Both the position numbers and the translations under genes were made by a program. From Cuscuta epithymum (taxonomy: Eukaryota > Streptophyta > Magnoliopsida > Solanales > Convolvulaceae): 64,000 nucleotides of DNA. Below are positions 1-10,305 of this stretch, in pieces. Location: the NCBI GenBank assembly GCA_945859915.1, contig CAMAPF010000048.1, forward strand, positions 806,001-870,000. The letters run 5' to 3'. A model generated the notes under the pieces. That model was not told the DNA's origin. It saw only the letters and a program-made list of their open reading frames with translations, and did not search any database. Each line of letters begins with the position of its first letter. The first letter of the stretch is position 1.

Positions 1-47
1 AATAGATCAAAAATACCAAGTTCAAGTAATCTATATACCAAAATAAA

Positions 48-469
48 GGGAAAAGAGTAAGATAGAGCCTCCAACTTACATAAAAAGGTCAAATAAGACC
101 TTATATGAGATCATTTGGGACAGTTCCCGGTGGAATTGTTTGATGAAAGTTTTTGAGCATCTTATTTATTAAGTCTAGTTTACTCATACCAAATTTCGGG
201 TAAAACTTCATTCGAGAAGGCATTCAAATGAATTCTTGAAAATAACTGTGCAGTTATCTTCAAGAATTCATTTGAATGCCTTCCCGAATGAAGTTTTAGC
301 TGAAATTTGGTATGAGTAACTAGACTTAATGAATAAGATTTTCAAAAAAAATTCATCAAAAAATTCCACCGGGAACTGCCCTAAATGGCGACGACCAGAC
401 AGAGCCTCCTATATAAGGCCTTATTTGACCTTTTTATGTAAGTTCGAGGCCCTATCTGACCTTTTTCCC
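48..469. mobile_element. Foldback (long inverted repeat) element, copy A
   Basis: The left arm (about 48-245) and right arm (about 255-469) are near-perfect reverse complements around a short loop. The element is flanked by the 9-bp direct repeat caaaataaa at 39-47 and 470-478. A 9-bp duplication with very long terminal inverted repeats fits a non-autonomous Mutator-like foldback element (family inference). Related copies lie at 30339-30757 and 48825-49255. No coding capacity is seen. Confidence 0.8.
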
Positions 470-478
470 CAAAATAAA

Positions 479-813
479 ATAATCATCCGCGGTCAACAAT
501 GTCTATTGAACCATGACTTAATAATACTATTGAACAAAATAAAATCTTGATTTTTTCCACAATGCTTAGTAAGAAATGTATTTAAGTAATTGTTATTTTT
601 TCTTTAATTTTTATTTTGTAACCTGATTCTACTTTGTTAAGTTTACTAATTATAAAAGTCTTTTCTTTGTTATTATAACTATTGAGATATTATTCTTATA
701 CACTTTAGCTTGGAAAAAATATTACTACTCCGTATTTCTTAAAGATTAGACCAAATGTAAATTACACCCTAGGCCTTCAATCACCCAGGGCCACAACTCC
801 CACAAGACGAATC
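479..813. other. AT-rich intergenic spacer
   Basis: I see no open frame of note, RNA gene or repeat structure here. It lies between the foldback duplication and the SINE target duplication. Confidence 0.5.
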
Positions 814-829
814 ACGAAGGCTGTTATGC

Positions 830-1071
830 ACCCGTGGGCGTAGCTCAATTGGTAGCGAGGGAGTGCCACAAGGGTTAGGTCCTGGGTTCGAATCCCGGCA
901 ACTGCGATGAGATATTACTATGCTAAAAATGCATAGGGCCTCTGCAAGTACCGAGGACAGAGTCTCACTCTCTATCTGTCAGATTGTGATTATAGTCCAA
1001 TTTACATCCTCCCATCGTGTCGTCTGGTCGGTGTTGGGGGGCCCTCAGGGATGAGGTGTCATCCTTTTTTT
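830..1071 (+). mobile_element. tRNA-derived SINE with intact target duplication
   Basis: The 5' head (about 833-905) resembles a tRNA: box A is tagctcaattggtagc near 840 and box B is ggttcgaatcc near 886. A non-tRNA body follows and ends in a T-rich tail (about 1063-1071). The insertion is bounded by a perfect 16-bp direct repeat, acgaaggctgttatgc, at 814-829 and 1072-1087. The head does not fold as a full tRNA, and the body is typical of a plant SINE, so this is a retroposon and not a tRNA gene. The exact duplication argues for a fairly recent insertion. Confidence 0.85.
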
Positions 1072-1087
1072 ACGAAGGCTGTTATGC

Positions 1088-1714
1088 CTTCACTAAGGTC
1101 ATACTACTGTATGAAACTATGAACGGCTCAAAATTCCGTAGAAATTGCCCTCGAAATTGCCTAACGAAGTGATAATTTTATTTTGATTTACTCAAAAAAG
1201 GAAAGTGTGAACATTACTTATACAACATGAAATTGTATTTTACAACTTTCAAAATCAAATCAGGTCTGATCAGATTTGGTCTGTCTAAGTCTGAGCTAAT
1301 TTAATTGATTTGAGACTGAAATCTGTCACACTAAAAAGTAAAAACATCCTAAATCTGCTCTAACAGGGGTAGTCCGACCCCTACATACGTAGTGGACGTA
1401 TTCATGCAACCTATCTAGCTATCCTACATTATATGTTTCTACAAATTTGGGCATGCTGCACAGTGGCGGAGTCAGAAATGACCAGTCGGAGTTTAAGGAA
1501 TTCATATTGGGGAGACTGAAGATTCAAATTCTAATTTTTTTACTGCTAATAAATATTTATACATACATATATGCATCAGAAGTTTTTTCTTGGAGGGGCG
1601 AGGCCCCTGCCAACCTCCCCTGCCACCCTCGGGCATGCACCAATATGGTATGAAGTACAGAAACGTTCTTCAATTGGTCGGTTGGAAAATAGGATCGGCA
1701 GAACGGGGGATTGA
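1088..1714. other. Intergenic spacer without recognised features
   Basis: Mixed-composition DNA with short open frames only (for example near 1447-1653) that look like nothing known. No splice, repeat or RNA signal could be supported. Confidence 0.4.
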
Positions 1715-1722
1715 GATGAGTC

Positions 1723-2622
1723 TAGGACTGGGTCCGAAAAATCGAAAACCGAAAACCGAAAACCGAATCAAATTAAACCGAACCGCGACCAAATAAAACC
1801 GAACCGCTAAAAAACCGAAACCGAATGTAAAAAACCGAACCGAACCGTAGTAGTTTGGTTCGGTTTTGGTTTTTACCCTTCAAAACCGAACCGAACCGAA
1901 CCGAACAAACCGAACTAAAATAAAATATGGAATTTTATTTGTTAAATGTAAGCATTAATCTTGATATCATCAATAATCTTTGAATTTCTTGTGTTAGAGA
2001 AATAATGTTTGTGCTATGTTTAGTTTAGTTTTGTTTATAAATGCATTTACACATTCGTTGCCCATAATAATGTAGCTATATTGATCTATTATGTCTTCTA
2101 TGTATGTTGCAATTTATTGCATGATTATATGTTTTTACTGGCTATTAGTAGTAATTAACTTTTATTTTTATGTAACCTAATTTTTTTGTAACTTAAATTT
2201 TTTATATTGATAGAACAAATAAATATTCACTCAGCTATATCACATAGGACGTATGTATTCATAAACTTTTTTTAAACTAGGCACAAATAATGTAAATTAA
2301 GATATGTCTCCCGCATACTCATATAATTCAAGACATATTTGTTTATTACGTAGTATTATTTTCTTTATTTATTCAAGTATGCTTGCATTTTTATGTAATA
2401 TGTTTGATCCCTCCAACTTTTATATCAATTTTAAATCAAACATTCAAATGACATTTTTTAGTAAAAAAACCGAAAAAACCGAAACCGAACCGAAACAAAC
2501 CGTGATTCCAAGTTTTGGAGTGTTGTAAAACCTAACCGAAACCGAACCGAACCGAACTTTTACTTTGGTTCCATATTTGGTTTTAGGTCAAAACCGAACC
2601 GAAAGAACCGAACTCACCCCTA
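1723..2622. mobile_element. Non-autonomous hAT-like element (900 bp)
   Basis: The termini are inverted (taggactgggt at the left; the right end reads taggggtgagt on the other strand). They are flanked by an 8-bp direct repeat with one mismatch, gatgagtc at 1715-1722 and gatgaatc at 2623-2630. Both subterminal regions are packed with the short repeat ccgaa/accgaacc (about 1735-1915 and 2465-2610) around an AT-rich centre. An 8-bp duplication with TAGGGGTG-type ends is the hAT signature. No transposase frame is present. Confidence 0.75.
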
Positions 2623-2883
2623 GATGAATCAAATGTTCATTTGATGGGAAATTATATAGGTGGATCAGATGAACCAACAAGATCAGTTCATATCACAAAT
2701 GAGTCTTGTGGGTTGGTAAGATTTTTAACTACTCCCATTATCCAAAATATTATACTATCGTATGTCGTACGCTTAGACGTATGGAGTATATCAGAGATCC
2801 ATAGTACTTCGTATGCGTAGGAGTATAGGACGCCGGCTGGGGAAGGCCCAAAATGCAGTCATTAAACAAATTAGAATGTGGGT

Positions 2884-3220
2884 GCCCGTTTAGTAGCCAT
2901 GATTTTAGGTTTTTCAGGTTTATAGCCAACTTCTTCATCAAACATGTAATTTTTAGTTTTACGGGCTGAATTGTGTAATACTAGTAATAAGAAAAAGTAA
3001 GGTTAAAGTTACTTTTCTGGCTGTATTGGCTGAAATTACCGTTGAAGGCCATTTTAACTATTTTTTCATATATTTTTTTCTTTGTTTTATTAATAAAATG
3101 TATTTTAAATTATTATTTTCACAAATCAGCAGAATCAGCCAATACAACCACATTAGCCAGAACTTTATAAATTTTAGCAGAATCAGCCAATACAGCCGAT
3201 TTGACTATTACTAAACGGGC
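2884..3220. mobile_element. MITE with gcccgtttagta termini
   Basis: The left end gcccgtttagtag (2884) and the reverse complement of the right end (gcccgtttagtaa, ending 3220) match. The interior carries the repeated motif agcagaatcagccaatac in both orientations. Short size, inverted ends and lack of coding indicate a MITE. I could not define a clean target duplication, so the superfamily (hAT or Tourist) is uncertain. Confidence 0.6.
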
Positions 3221-3369
3221 TCTGAGTTTTCATTTACTACGTGTTTCCTCAATTTGAGATTTTAAAGTTTGTTTAACCATTCTTTCAATAACCATTCTTT
3301 CAAAAAAAAGATTGAACCATAAAGTTAAATCATTGTATGTAATTTAATTAATTGGATACCCACGAGTGC

Positions 3370-3966
3370 GGTCTAGAGAGAGGAGCACAGGGGGAACCCT
3401 AGCCGCCTCATCCTCTTCTTTTCTTCTCTTCCTTCAATTCTTTTGACTTCAATTATGAAAAAGGATTCCTATCACTATTTTCAGTTCTCTCTATACATAT
3501 CTTTCCTAGCATTGTCTAGAGTTCTTATTTTCGGTGGCAAATTATCGTCTGCGAGATGTGTGCTCCCCACCATCATCGGTCGGGTGTCCTTGTGTGCTAT
3601 AGTAATAGATTTCTAGCGGCTTCTTCATCAATCATGAATTTGAATTTCTGCTGCATCAATATTGACGCTGATCGCCCCTCTCCTGAACCACCGCCGATCC
3701 AGAAAGATGGGACGGCATGGATTGCTTTATTTCCGTTGGTTGGCGAAACCAAAAAATTCAATAGTTCCTTTACGGTGGCTGGTCAAACCGGATCCATTTT
3801 GAGTGGCATGAGCAGTCACACTGCGGTACTAGTCTACATCGTTGCAGGGTTAGCGAAAAGGAGCGTCTTTATTGGTCTTTTTCTATTCTTAGTTTTGAAT
3901 GCTATGATTGTAATGCTTCGACTTTTGATTGTTATGTTTCTCGATACCCTTATCAATAATAATTAA
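3370..3966 (+). other. Unassigned GC-richer segment with 136-codon frame
   Basis: A pyrimidine-rich leader (about 3400-3450) precedes an open frame beginning at the ATG at 3556 and ending at 3966. The predicted product has a Pro-rich stretch and a hydrophobic C-terminal third that could form one or two membrane helices. I do not recognise a domain. The leader plus a run of A residues shortly after the frame could equally be the two ends of a degenerate LINE-type retroposon. Coding status is unproven. Confidence 0.2.
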
Positions 3967-4144
3967 GTTATTTGTTTTTAAAAAAACCATAAAGGTAAAT
4001 CCTCCAATATATTGAAAATTTTGTGAAATAATAAAATCCAAATAAGAATGTAAAATCAATATCCTAAATAAGTAAATAAAGTCAAGCTATGTTAATCAAT
4101 AAACATATACAAAGTACTTTTTTATGGTAAATGTCAAACTTATA

Positions 4145-4350
4145 CTCCCTCCGTCCCAGAATTAACTTCGGTTTTGACTGGGCACGGAGATTAAGAAAGT
4201 GGGAAATGTGTGGTGGAGAGTTGTGCAGAGGAGAGAGAAATGTGTAAGAATGATTGTGAACCACAAATTCTTTGCTAAAAAGGGAAAGAGGAGATAAATT
4301 TGGGACGGACCAAAAAGGAAAGAATGAAGATAATTATGGGACGGAGGGAG
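4145..4350. mobile_element. Stowaway-type MITE
   Basis: The terminal inverted repeats ctccctccgtccc (4145-4157) and gggacggagggag (4338-4350) are exact complements. They are flanked by TA dinucleotides at 4143-4144 and 4351-4352. At 206 bp without coding, this is a canonical Stowaway element, mobilised by Tc1/mariner-type transposases (established family knowledge). Confidence 0.92.
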
Positions 4351-4976
4351 TATTAATTTAAAATATAATTCACATATCTAAGGAGTAGAAGCAACCGCTA
4401 CACATCCTCCATGAAATGGAGACAAATCAGACAATCATCCTAACAAAAGCTATTCGAATCACTAACCAACACTTAGAATTGAAACTCTCATAAAAAATAT
4501 GTCATCATACTAGTAAACAAACACAAAATCCAATACTCTCAACTAAGAATGTTTTTACTTGGACTGTTTTCAGTATCAGACCAGACTAGATCAGCCTTAA
4601 CCAGACCAGACTTGACTTTTGTAGTTATAAAATACTCAGAGACCAGATTTTTACCAAACCAAGCCATATTACACAACTCGTCAACGATCCAAATCGAATT
4701 AAGTCCCTTTCACTTTACCAAATTACTTTGTCTGAAAACCAGATAATTTACACATCAGATAATTTACACATCAAAGAGTGGAGGACGAGTCGTCAATGCC
4801 AATCCAAGATAAATGAGATGTCTTATGACAAACTCAAAGCATACTGGTGTCATGTATGATAGTTTTAGAAGAGCAACAGAATCAATAACAATGAAAATAG
4901 TGGCCATGGAGAAACTCATACTCATCATTCAATTCAAAAAACTCCTACCAAAACTAGCTAATAGATGAACAAACCT

Positions 4977-5390
4977 TGATGGTCCGTGATAGAGGTAAAA
5001 GTCTAGAAAGGGGTGAATAGACTTTCGCTTTTCAAAGTTTTCCCCTTCTTTAGAGTTGATTCTAAACCTTTTCGAAGGTTAATAGAATGCACAACAGAAG
5101 CCTTGACCTCTTTAACAGTGGATTTACACATTTTTATAGAAAGAATGAATTTTTATTTATAGTAAGCTGATCGGAGAGTTTCTCAAGGGCCTTTCTATGA
5201 AGTAGGATGTGGTTAGAGTTGGTATAATCTTTGTGGAAAGCTAGAATGAACAACAAACCACTACAGATTAAGAAGTTGGGTTAACATCGGGCTTGATTGC
5301 AGGGTCACCAACATGTTGTTTGTAGACTGCTGCCGAGGCTTCTATTTTGTTTATGGTTCGAACTCTTTGGATTTTGATACTGACTTCATA
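4977..5390. other. Possible degenerate LTR fragment, left of the copia insertion
   Basis: The sequence begins tgatggtccgtgatagagg and resembles the start of some plant copia LTRs; it may continue at 18878-19820 on the far side of the nested copia element. No matching second LTR or target duplication is visible, so this is a guess from general appearance. The preceding 4353-4976 holds no recognisable gene. Confidence 0.25.
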
Positions 5391-5395
5391 GAAGG

Positions 5396-5836
5396 TGTTG
5401 GGATCGTATTCCGTCTCCGGCTCAGGTCTTTTACACTAGACTCACATACACCACATTGGGGATGACCACTTCACCACCAAGCTTCTTCTTTACCACTAAG
5501 TAACCTCTCTTACACTCTCACACAAAGGAAAGGAAGAAGAAGTAGAGCACTGCTCTCTCTGGAATACTCACACAGGCTGCTCTCAAAATGGAGAAGCAAG
5601 AGGACTACTAATAGGCTGCCAAGCAAGCTGCAAGTCACGGGTGAGGCAAACAAAGGACACTCACGGGCTACTCAAACAAAGGGTGCAGTGGACAACAACA
5701 AAAGGGGCCAGCCAATAGATAAGTCAAACAACCAATAAGAGAGGTAAAATAAGGTATAGCTTAGTGGGAGTAAACATAGGGTGTAAGTCAATAATAAAGT
5801 GGAAGGGAGGCCTTGGTAGGACCAATACCTCCAACA
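5396..5836 (-). repeat. Copia 3' LTR
   Basis: 441 bp, tgttgggatcg to cctccaaca on the plus strand. It matches 18429-18872 along its full length. The adjoining plus-strand bases after 5836 give, on the minus strand, a short purine run (gtggagaa) acting as polypurine tract. Confidence 0.92.
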
Positions 5837-5963
5837 TTCTCCACATTATTGGTCCTAGGTGGTGTAGAGTAACAATACAAGGTTGTGACAAGACTCATCA
5901 TCGTCGGGTCACCCGGAATATCAACAGATAAAACAGGCAAACACTTTATGACGCAACCCACAG

Positions 5964-7778
5964 TTATCCACAATCAAAGTCTAACACGCGTTTACAGGAC
6001 AAGTGCTTCTCAGCAGAAAGACACTTGGTACCCATATCCGCGGGATTAAACTCAGACGGGATGTTGCACAGCTTGACTCCACCTGCATCAACAATATCAC
6101 ATATGAAATGGAACCTAACATCAATATGTTTAGTTCTATCATGAAATACATGATTTTTGCAAAGTTGGATAGCCGATTGGCTATCCGAGAAAATGGTAAC
6201 TCCCTGTTTGAGAAACCCAATTTCGGAGACAAGGCGTTTGAGCCAGATGGCTTCCTTAAACTCTTTTGTGGCTGCAACATACTCAGATTCAGCGGTAGAA
6301 AGGGCCACAATGGGCTGTAGTTGAGACTTCCAACTTATGCAAGAGCCACACAAAGTAAAAACATAAGAAGTAGTCGACTTCCTGTTATCTCTATCATTTG
6401 CATAGTTAGAATCAACATAACCAATCAGTTCAATACCACTAGCACATTTAGAGAAAATTAATCCATGCTTCACAATAGATATCAGATATCTAAGCAACCA
6501 CTTAAGAGCATTCCAATGGGGCAAAACGGGGTTGGACATATATCTACTCAAGCAACTAACCGCATATGCAATATCAGATCTAGTGCTAACCATAAGATAC
6601 ATAACCGACCCTATTACACTAGAATAGGGCACATATTTCATTTTCTCAATTTCAGGAGCAGTCTTGGGAGACTGATCCTTACTTAACACAAAGTGAGATG
6701 CCATAGGGACATTAACAGGAGAAGCAGATAACATATTGAATTTACTCAAAAAAATTTCTATGTAAGAAATCTGATTCAAAGAGTACGCTTACTCCTATCC
6801 CTAACAATGTTTATGCCTAGGATTCTCTTGGCATCACCTAGGTCTTTCATGGCAAAATTAGCACAAAGGCATTTTTGCACATCTTCAATAGCATTAAGAG
6901 AAGGACTAATTATCAGCATGTCATCCACATAGAGTAACAAAAATACAGGCACAAAAGAAGTATTTTTGAAATACAGGCAATGATCACAAACAGATTTTTG
7001 GAACTTTAATTTAAAGATATCATGCATTTATCAAATTTAATGTTCCATTGCCTAGGGGATTGCTTCAGGCCATACAATGCCTTCCTAAGCAAACAGACAT
7101 GCTCACTTCTCTTGGGATCCACAAAGCCCTCAGGCTGGGTCATATAAATTGTTTTATCCAATTCACCTTGCAAAAATGCAGTAGTTACATCCAATTGCTT
7201 CATTTCCCAGTCATGGTGAGCAACTAAAGCAAGCATCATACGAATAGTGGTGAATTTAACAACAGGAGCAAAGATTTCTGCATAATCTACCCCCTCTTTT
7301 TGAGTAAACCCTTTCGCAACCAACCTAGCCTTAAACCTAACATCACTAGGTTCTTCCTTAACCTTAAACAACCACTTACACTCAACTACCGAACAATTGG
7401 GGGGTCCAAGTCTGGTTCACTCGCAAAGAGTCCATCTCACTTTTCATGGCACTAATCCATTTCTGAGACTCTTTGGAACCTAAGGCTTCACGGTAGGTCT
7501 TGGGTTCATTCAGCTCTAGGGATTCAAACACAGAAAATGCAAACATAGAAGTATCATGCACAATGAAAGCATAATCAGGCATACTATCAGCAGTTCTCCT
7601 GATGGCCCTTCTACTCCTATCTCTAGCAAGATGATAATCCTGCAAATTATCACTACTAGGCTCCACATGCAACTCATGCAAATTATTGTTATCATGAAAA
7701 CCAGATTCAGCACCCATATCATGCAAATCATGTTCACCATCATGCGAATGCTCCACCTCACTAGAGGCGGTGGGACTA
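5964..7778 (-). pseudogene. Copia pol, RT and RNase H part (frameshifted)
   Basis: Reading the minus strand from 7778 down, there is an Asp/Glu/His-rich linker and the start of the RT domain (7778-7395), then the RT core with FKARLVAKGFTQ and DVTTAFLQGELD (7371-7006). The RT catalytic YVDDML motif follows (7027-6776), then RNase H with SDSQSAIQL and TKHIDVRFHF (6779-5964). These blocks lie in different frames, so at least three frameshifts occur, near 7395, 7018 and 6783. In life the enzyme would copy element RNA into DNA and remove the RNA strand. The linker is cut by the insertion of the element at 7779-15105; the integrase half resumes at 15111. Confidence 0.9.
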
Positions 7779-8240
7779 TGATAAGTCCATTTTTTGTACT
7801 TATTTTTCTTATCAAATTTAAGCAATTTTTGAATGAAAATAGAAAGAAAAGACACATTTTATATATTTTGGTTCAAGTTTCATGAAATCAGGTAAAAATC
7901 ACATCCATAATATGTTTAGCGGGATTTCGGGTCAATTGAGCACAAAATGAGCCAATATGGGCAACAAATGATATCATACCGAAAGAAGGAAACATTATTT
8001 CAAAGTGGTCCAGAAGACAATATTGAAGAGCACAAAACAAGGAACAAGCCGGACAAATAATCTCACAGGCGGCCGAACAGGCGGCCAAAATGGAGGCCTT
8101 CGCGGCCGCCTACGGTATTTTTGGAAAGTCAACCTTTGACTTTGACCGAATTTGGAAAAGACCGTAGGCCGCCGACACTGGACAGAAGGCGGCCGCCTAC
8201 GGTGGCCGCCTGCGGCACAAGGGGACGAAACCAACCACCG

Positions 8241-8320
8241 GTCGGCCAGACAGGACGGCAGGCGGCCAGACAGGACGGCAGGCGGCCAGACAGGACGGCA
8301 GGCGGCCAGACAGGACGGCA
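8241..8320. repeat. 20-bp tandem repeat in U3, four units (left LTR)
   Basis: Four consecutive units of ggcggccagacaggacggca (the first begins gt). The right LTR has only two units at 13209-13248. The 40-bp difference equals the entire LTR length difference. Position, about 230 bp upstream of the TATA box, suggests a U3 promoter/enhancer repeat (inference). Confidence 0.9.
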
Positions 8321-8553
8321 GGCGGCCGCCTGCTGGACCGCCTGCGGCGGCCGGGACCCGCCGGGATCCGCCGCGATCCGATTTGCCAACGAAAAGACGG
8401 TAGGCGGCCAGTTTTGATGGAAGGCGGCTGCCCTCTGTGGCCGCCTACGGCTGACGGAGACCGGCCACGACGTGTTGCCGGCGACTTGACGGCAGGCGGC
8501 CAGATGCTGCCGGAAGGCGGCCGCCTGCTTGGGCGCCTTCGGTGAAATTTCTG

Positions 8554-8563
8554 CTATAAATAG
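8554..8563 (+). promoter_or_regulatory. LTR TATA box (left LTR)
   Basis: ctataaatag lies just after the GC-rich block and about 30 bp upstream of a C/A-rich probable transcription start. The same site is at 13482-13491 in the right LTR. Confidence 0.65.
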
Positions 8564-10179
8564 CAGGCTTTTTCCCCATCTCAAACACACCAATTTCAAG
8601 CCCAAATCAGATCAAAAAGGGCGTCTTCCTCCTCCTCAAAGCTCGGATTTCCACCATTGTTGCACCTTCAACTTCAATCATTCATATCTTTCTCATTTTA
8701 GCTCCAAATTGTGAGTCCTTTATATGTATTTTCATCCTTTCAATGAGTAGAATCTGAATCTGTACTTAGTTTTTTTCTATCTGTGCTTCTAAAATTTTCA
8801 GAAAATTATTCCACTATTTCGCATTTTCTTCTTAAATTTGAATAAAATAGTTGTTGACATTAAATCCATTCCAATTAATTATATAGTTGTTTACTAGCCT
8901 CAAGGTAGTTATTTATCAAAACAAAGTTAATTTTTACGAAGTAGAAGTAAATTTTAATTAATTCCGGCATTTAGTTGTTATTATTGCATAAATTAAATTA
9001 AATACTCAAAAAGGAAAAAAAATTAGTTTCTGTCCTAATTCTAGTTTAATTCACAGTAATATCACTCCCAGTAGTCAATATAAAATTTAGAACGAATTTA
9101 AAATAATTTTAGTTGCTTTTTGCATTTTCTAGTTAAATTTGGGAAAATTATCAATTAGTTGTTAAAATTGGATTTTAGGTTCAAAAATTCGTGAAAAATT
9201 CCAGAAAGTTATACTTCAGTTTCTACAAGTTTATTGTTCCAGAATATAAGTTTTGCTATCATCCATGTTTAATTCCTTGTTAATGTTGAATATATTCATT
9301 ATATTGTTAGTTGTTAAAATGATCTTTATTAGCTAAATTTGTTTTGGGCATGAATTGACTGAAGGAATATGGATTGACTTGTTGACCAAAAAACTTAGGG
9401 ATTAAAATTAATAATGGGGACTAGTTGTTTGAAATGATGAAATAGTAATTAATAATTGTTAGCCATATTCATTAATTAAATTCTTGGAAAATTATCTCTA
9501 ACTTGTCTATGAGATTAGAAAATAATTTAAGCCAACCATATTCGAGCACATTAATAAGGCCTAGAAATAGGATAATTTAATGAAAGGGATTTACATCTTG
9601 TCTATGAGAGATAAATTCAATTGCTTAAATAATGAGTTTAACTAGTTAATGAATTTGGCTATTTTTATTAATTAAAATATTGGAGAATTATTTCTACCTT
9701 GTCTATGAGGTTAGAATTTAATTCAAGCCAACCATTTTGAACACATTAATGACACCTAGAAATAGGATAAATTAATGAAAATAGTTTCTATTCTTGTCTA
9801 TGAGGAAAGAAATTATTAGTCCACTTTTAGTTTTAATTTCCCTAATTATTAGGTCCAAGAATATATCCATTTCTAATTACTCAATTCATTGCCCTTATTT
9901 TCATCAATCCATTTAAGTTTAATATTATATTTTTTCCTTTAGTCTATTTTTGAGCCATCATTAGTATTTGCACAATTTAATTTACTTTCTTTTCCAAAAA
10001 GTAGTTTAGAAAATCAATCAAAAGTTTTAATTTGGAAAGCTTCCAATAATTTGCGATAACCTGTGACTGGACTTGAAATCAAGAAGCTCCTCCGCCATTC
10101 CTCGAGAGACACGATACTCGGGGAAAAACCGAAAGGTTAGACTCCGTTTTACTACAACGCCGCAAAAGCGGTTATTAAA

Positions 10180-10197
10180 TGGCGCCGTTGCCGGGGA
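10180..10197 (+). promoter_or_regulatory. Primer binding site, tRNA-Asp
   Basis: tggcgccgttgccgggga starts 2 bases after the left LTR. It is the complement of the 3' end of plant tRNA-Asp (GUC), a primer used by Athila/Tat-type Ty3/gypsy elements. Confidence 0.85.
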
Positions 10198-10305
10198 ATG
10201 GCACGGTGATTTCTTGATTTTGATTTTAGCATGGGCGAATTCAAGTTAGGGAGACTTTCTTTTTCTTTTTTGTTTTGTTCTCACGTTTTTGCTTGAGATT
10301 TCCTC

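Larger units (their letters stand above)
7779..10177 (+). repeat. Left (5') LTR of the large non-autonomous element
   Basis: It starts tgataagtcc and ends ggttatta. A GC-rich block at about 8060-8560 full of ggcggccgcct-type motifs sits upstream of a TATA box at 8554-8563. The rest (about 8700-10177) is AT-rich with near-repeated segments beginning cttgtctatgag. Short open frames on both strands in the GC block are composition artefacts. Confidence 0.92.

Noticed and set aside
48..469. Candidate microRNA precursor hairpin
   Set aside because: Perfect arms of about 200 bp with target duplications and several related copies fit a foldback transposon, not a microRNA gene.
833..905. Possible tRNA gene
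   Set aside because: A and B boxes are present but the rest does not fold as a tRNA, a SINE body follows and a perfect 16-bp target duplication encloses the unit.
8121..8605. Overlapping open frames on both strands rich in Arg, Pro and Gly
   Set aside because: They lie in the GC-rich repeat block of an LTR, recur in the second LTR and have no recognisable domain; stop codons are rare there because of composition.
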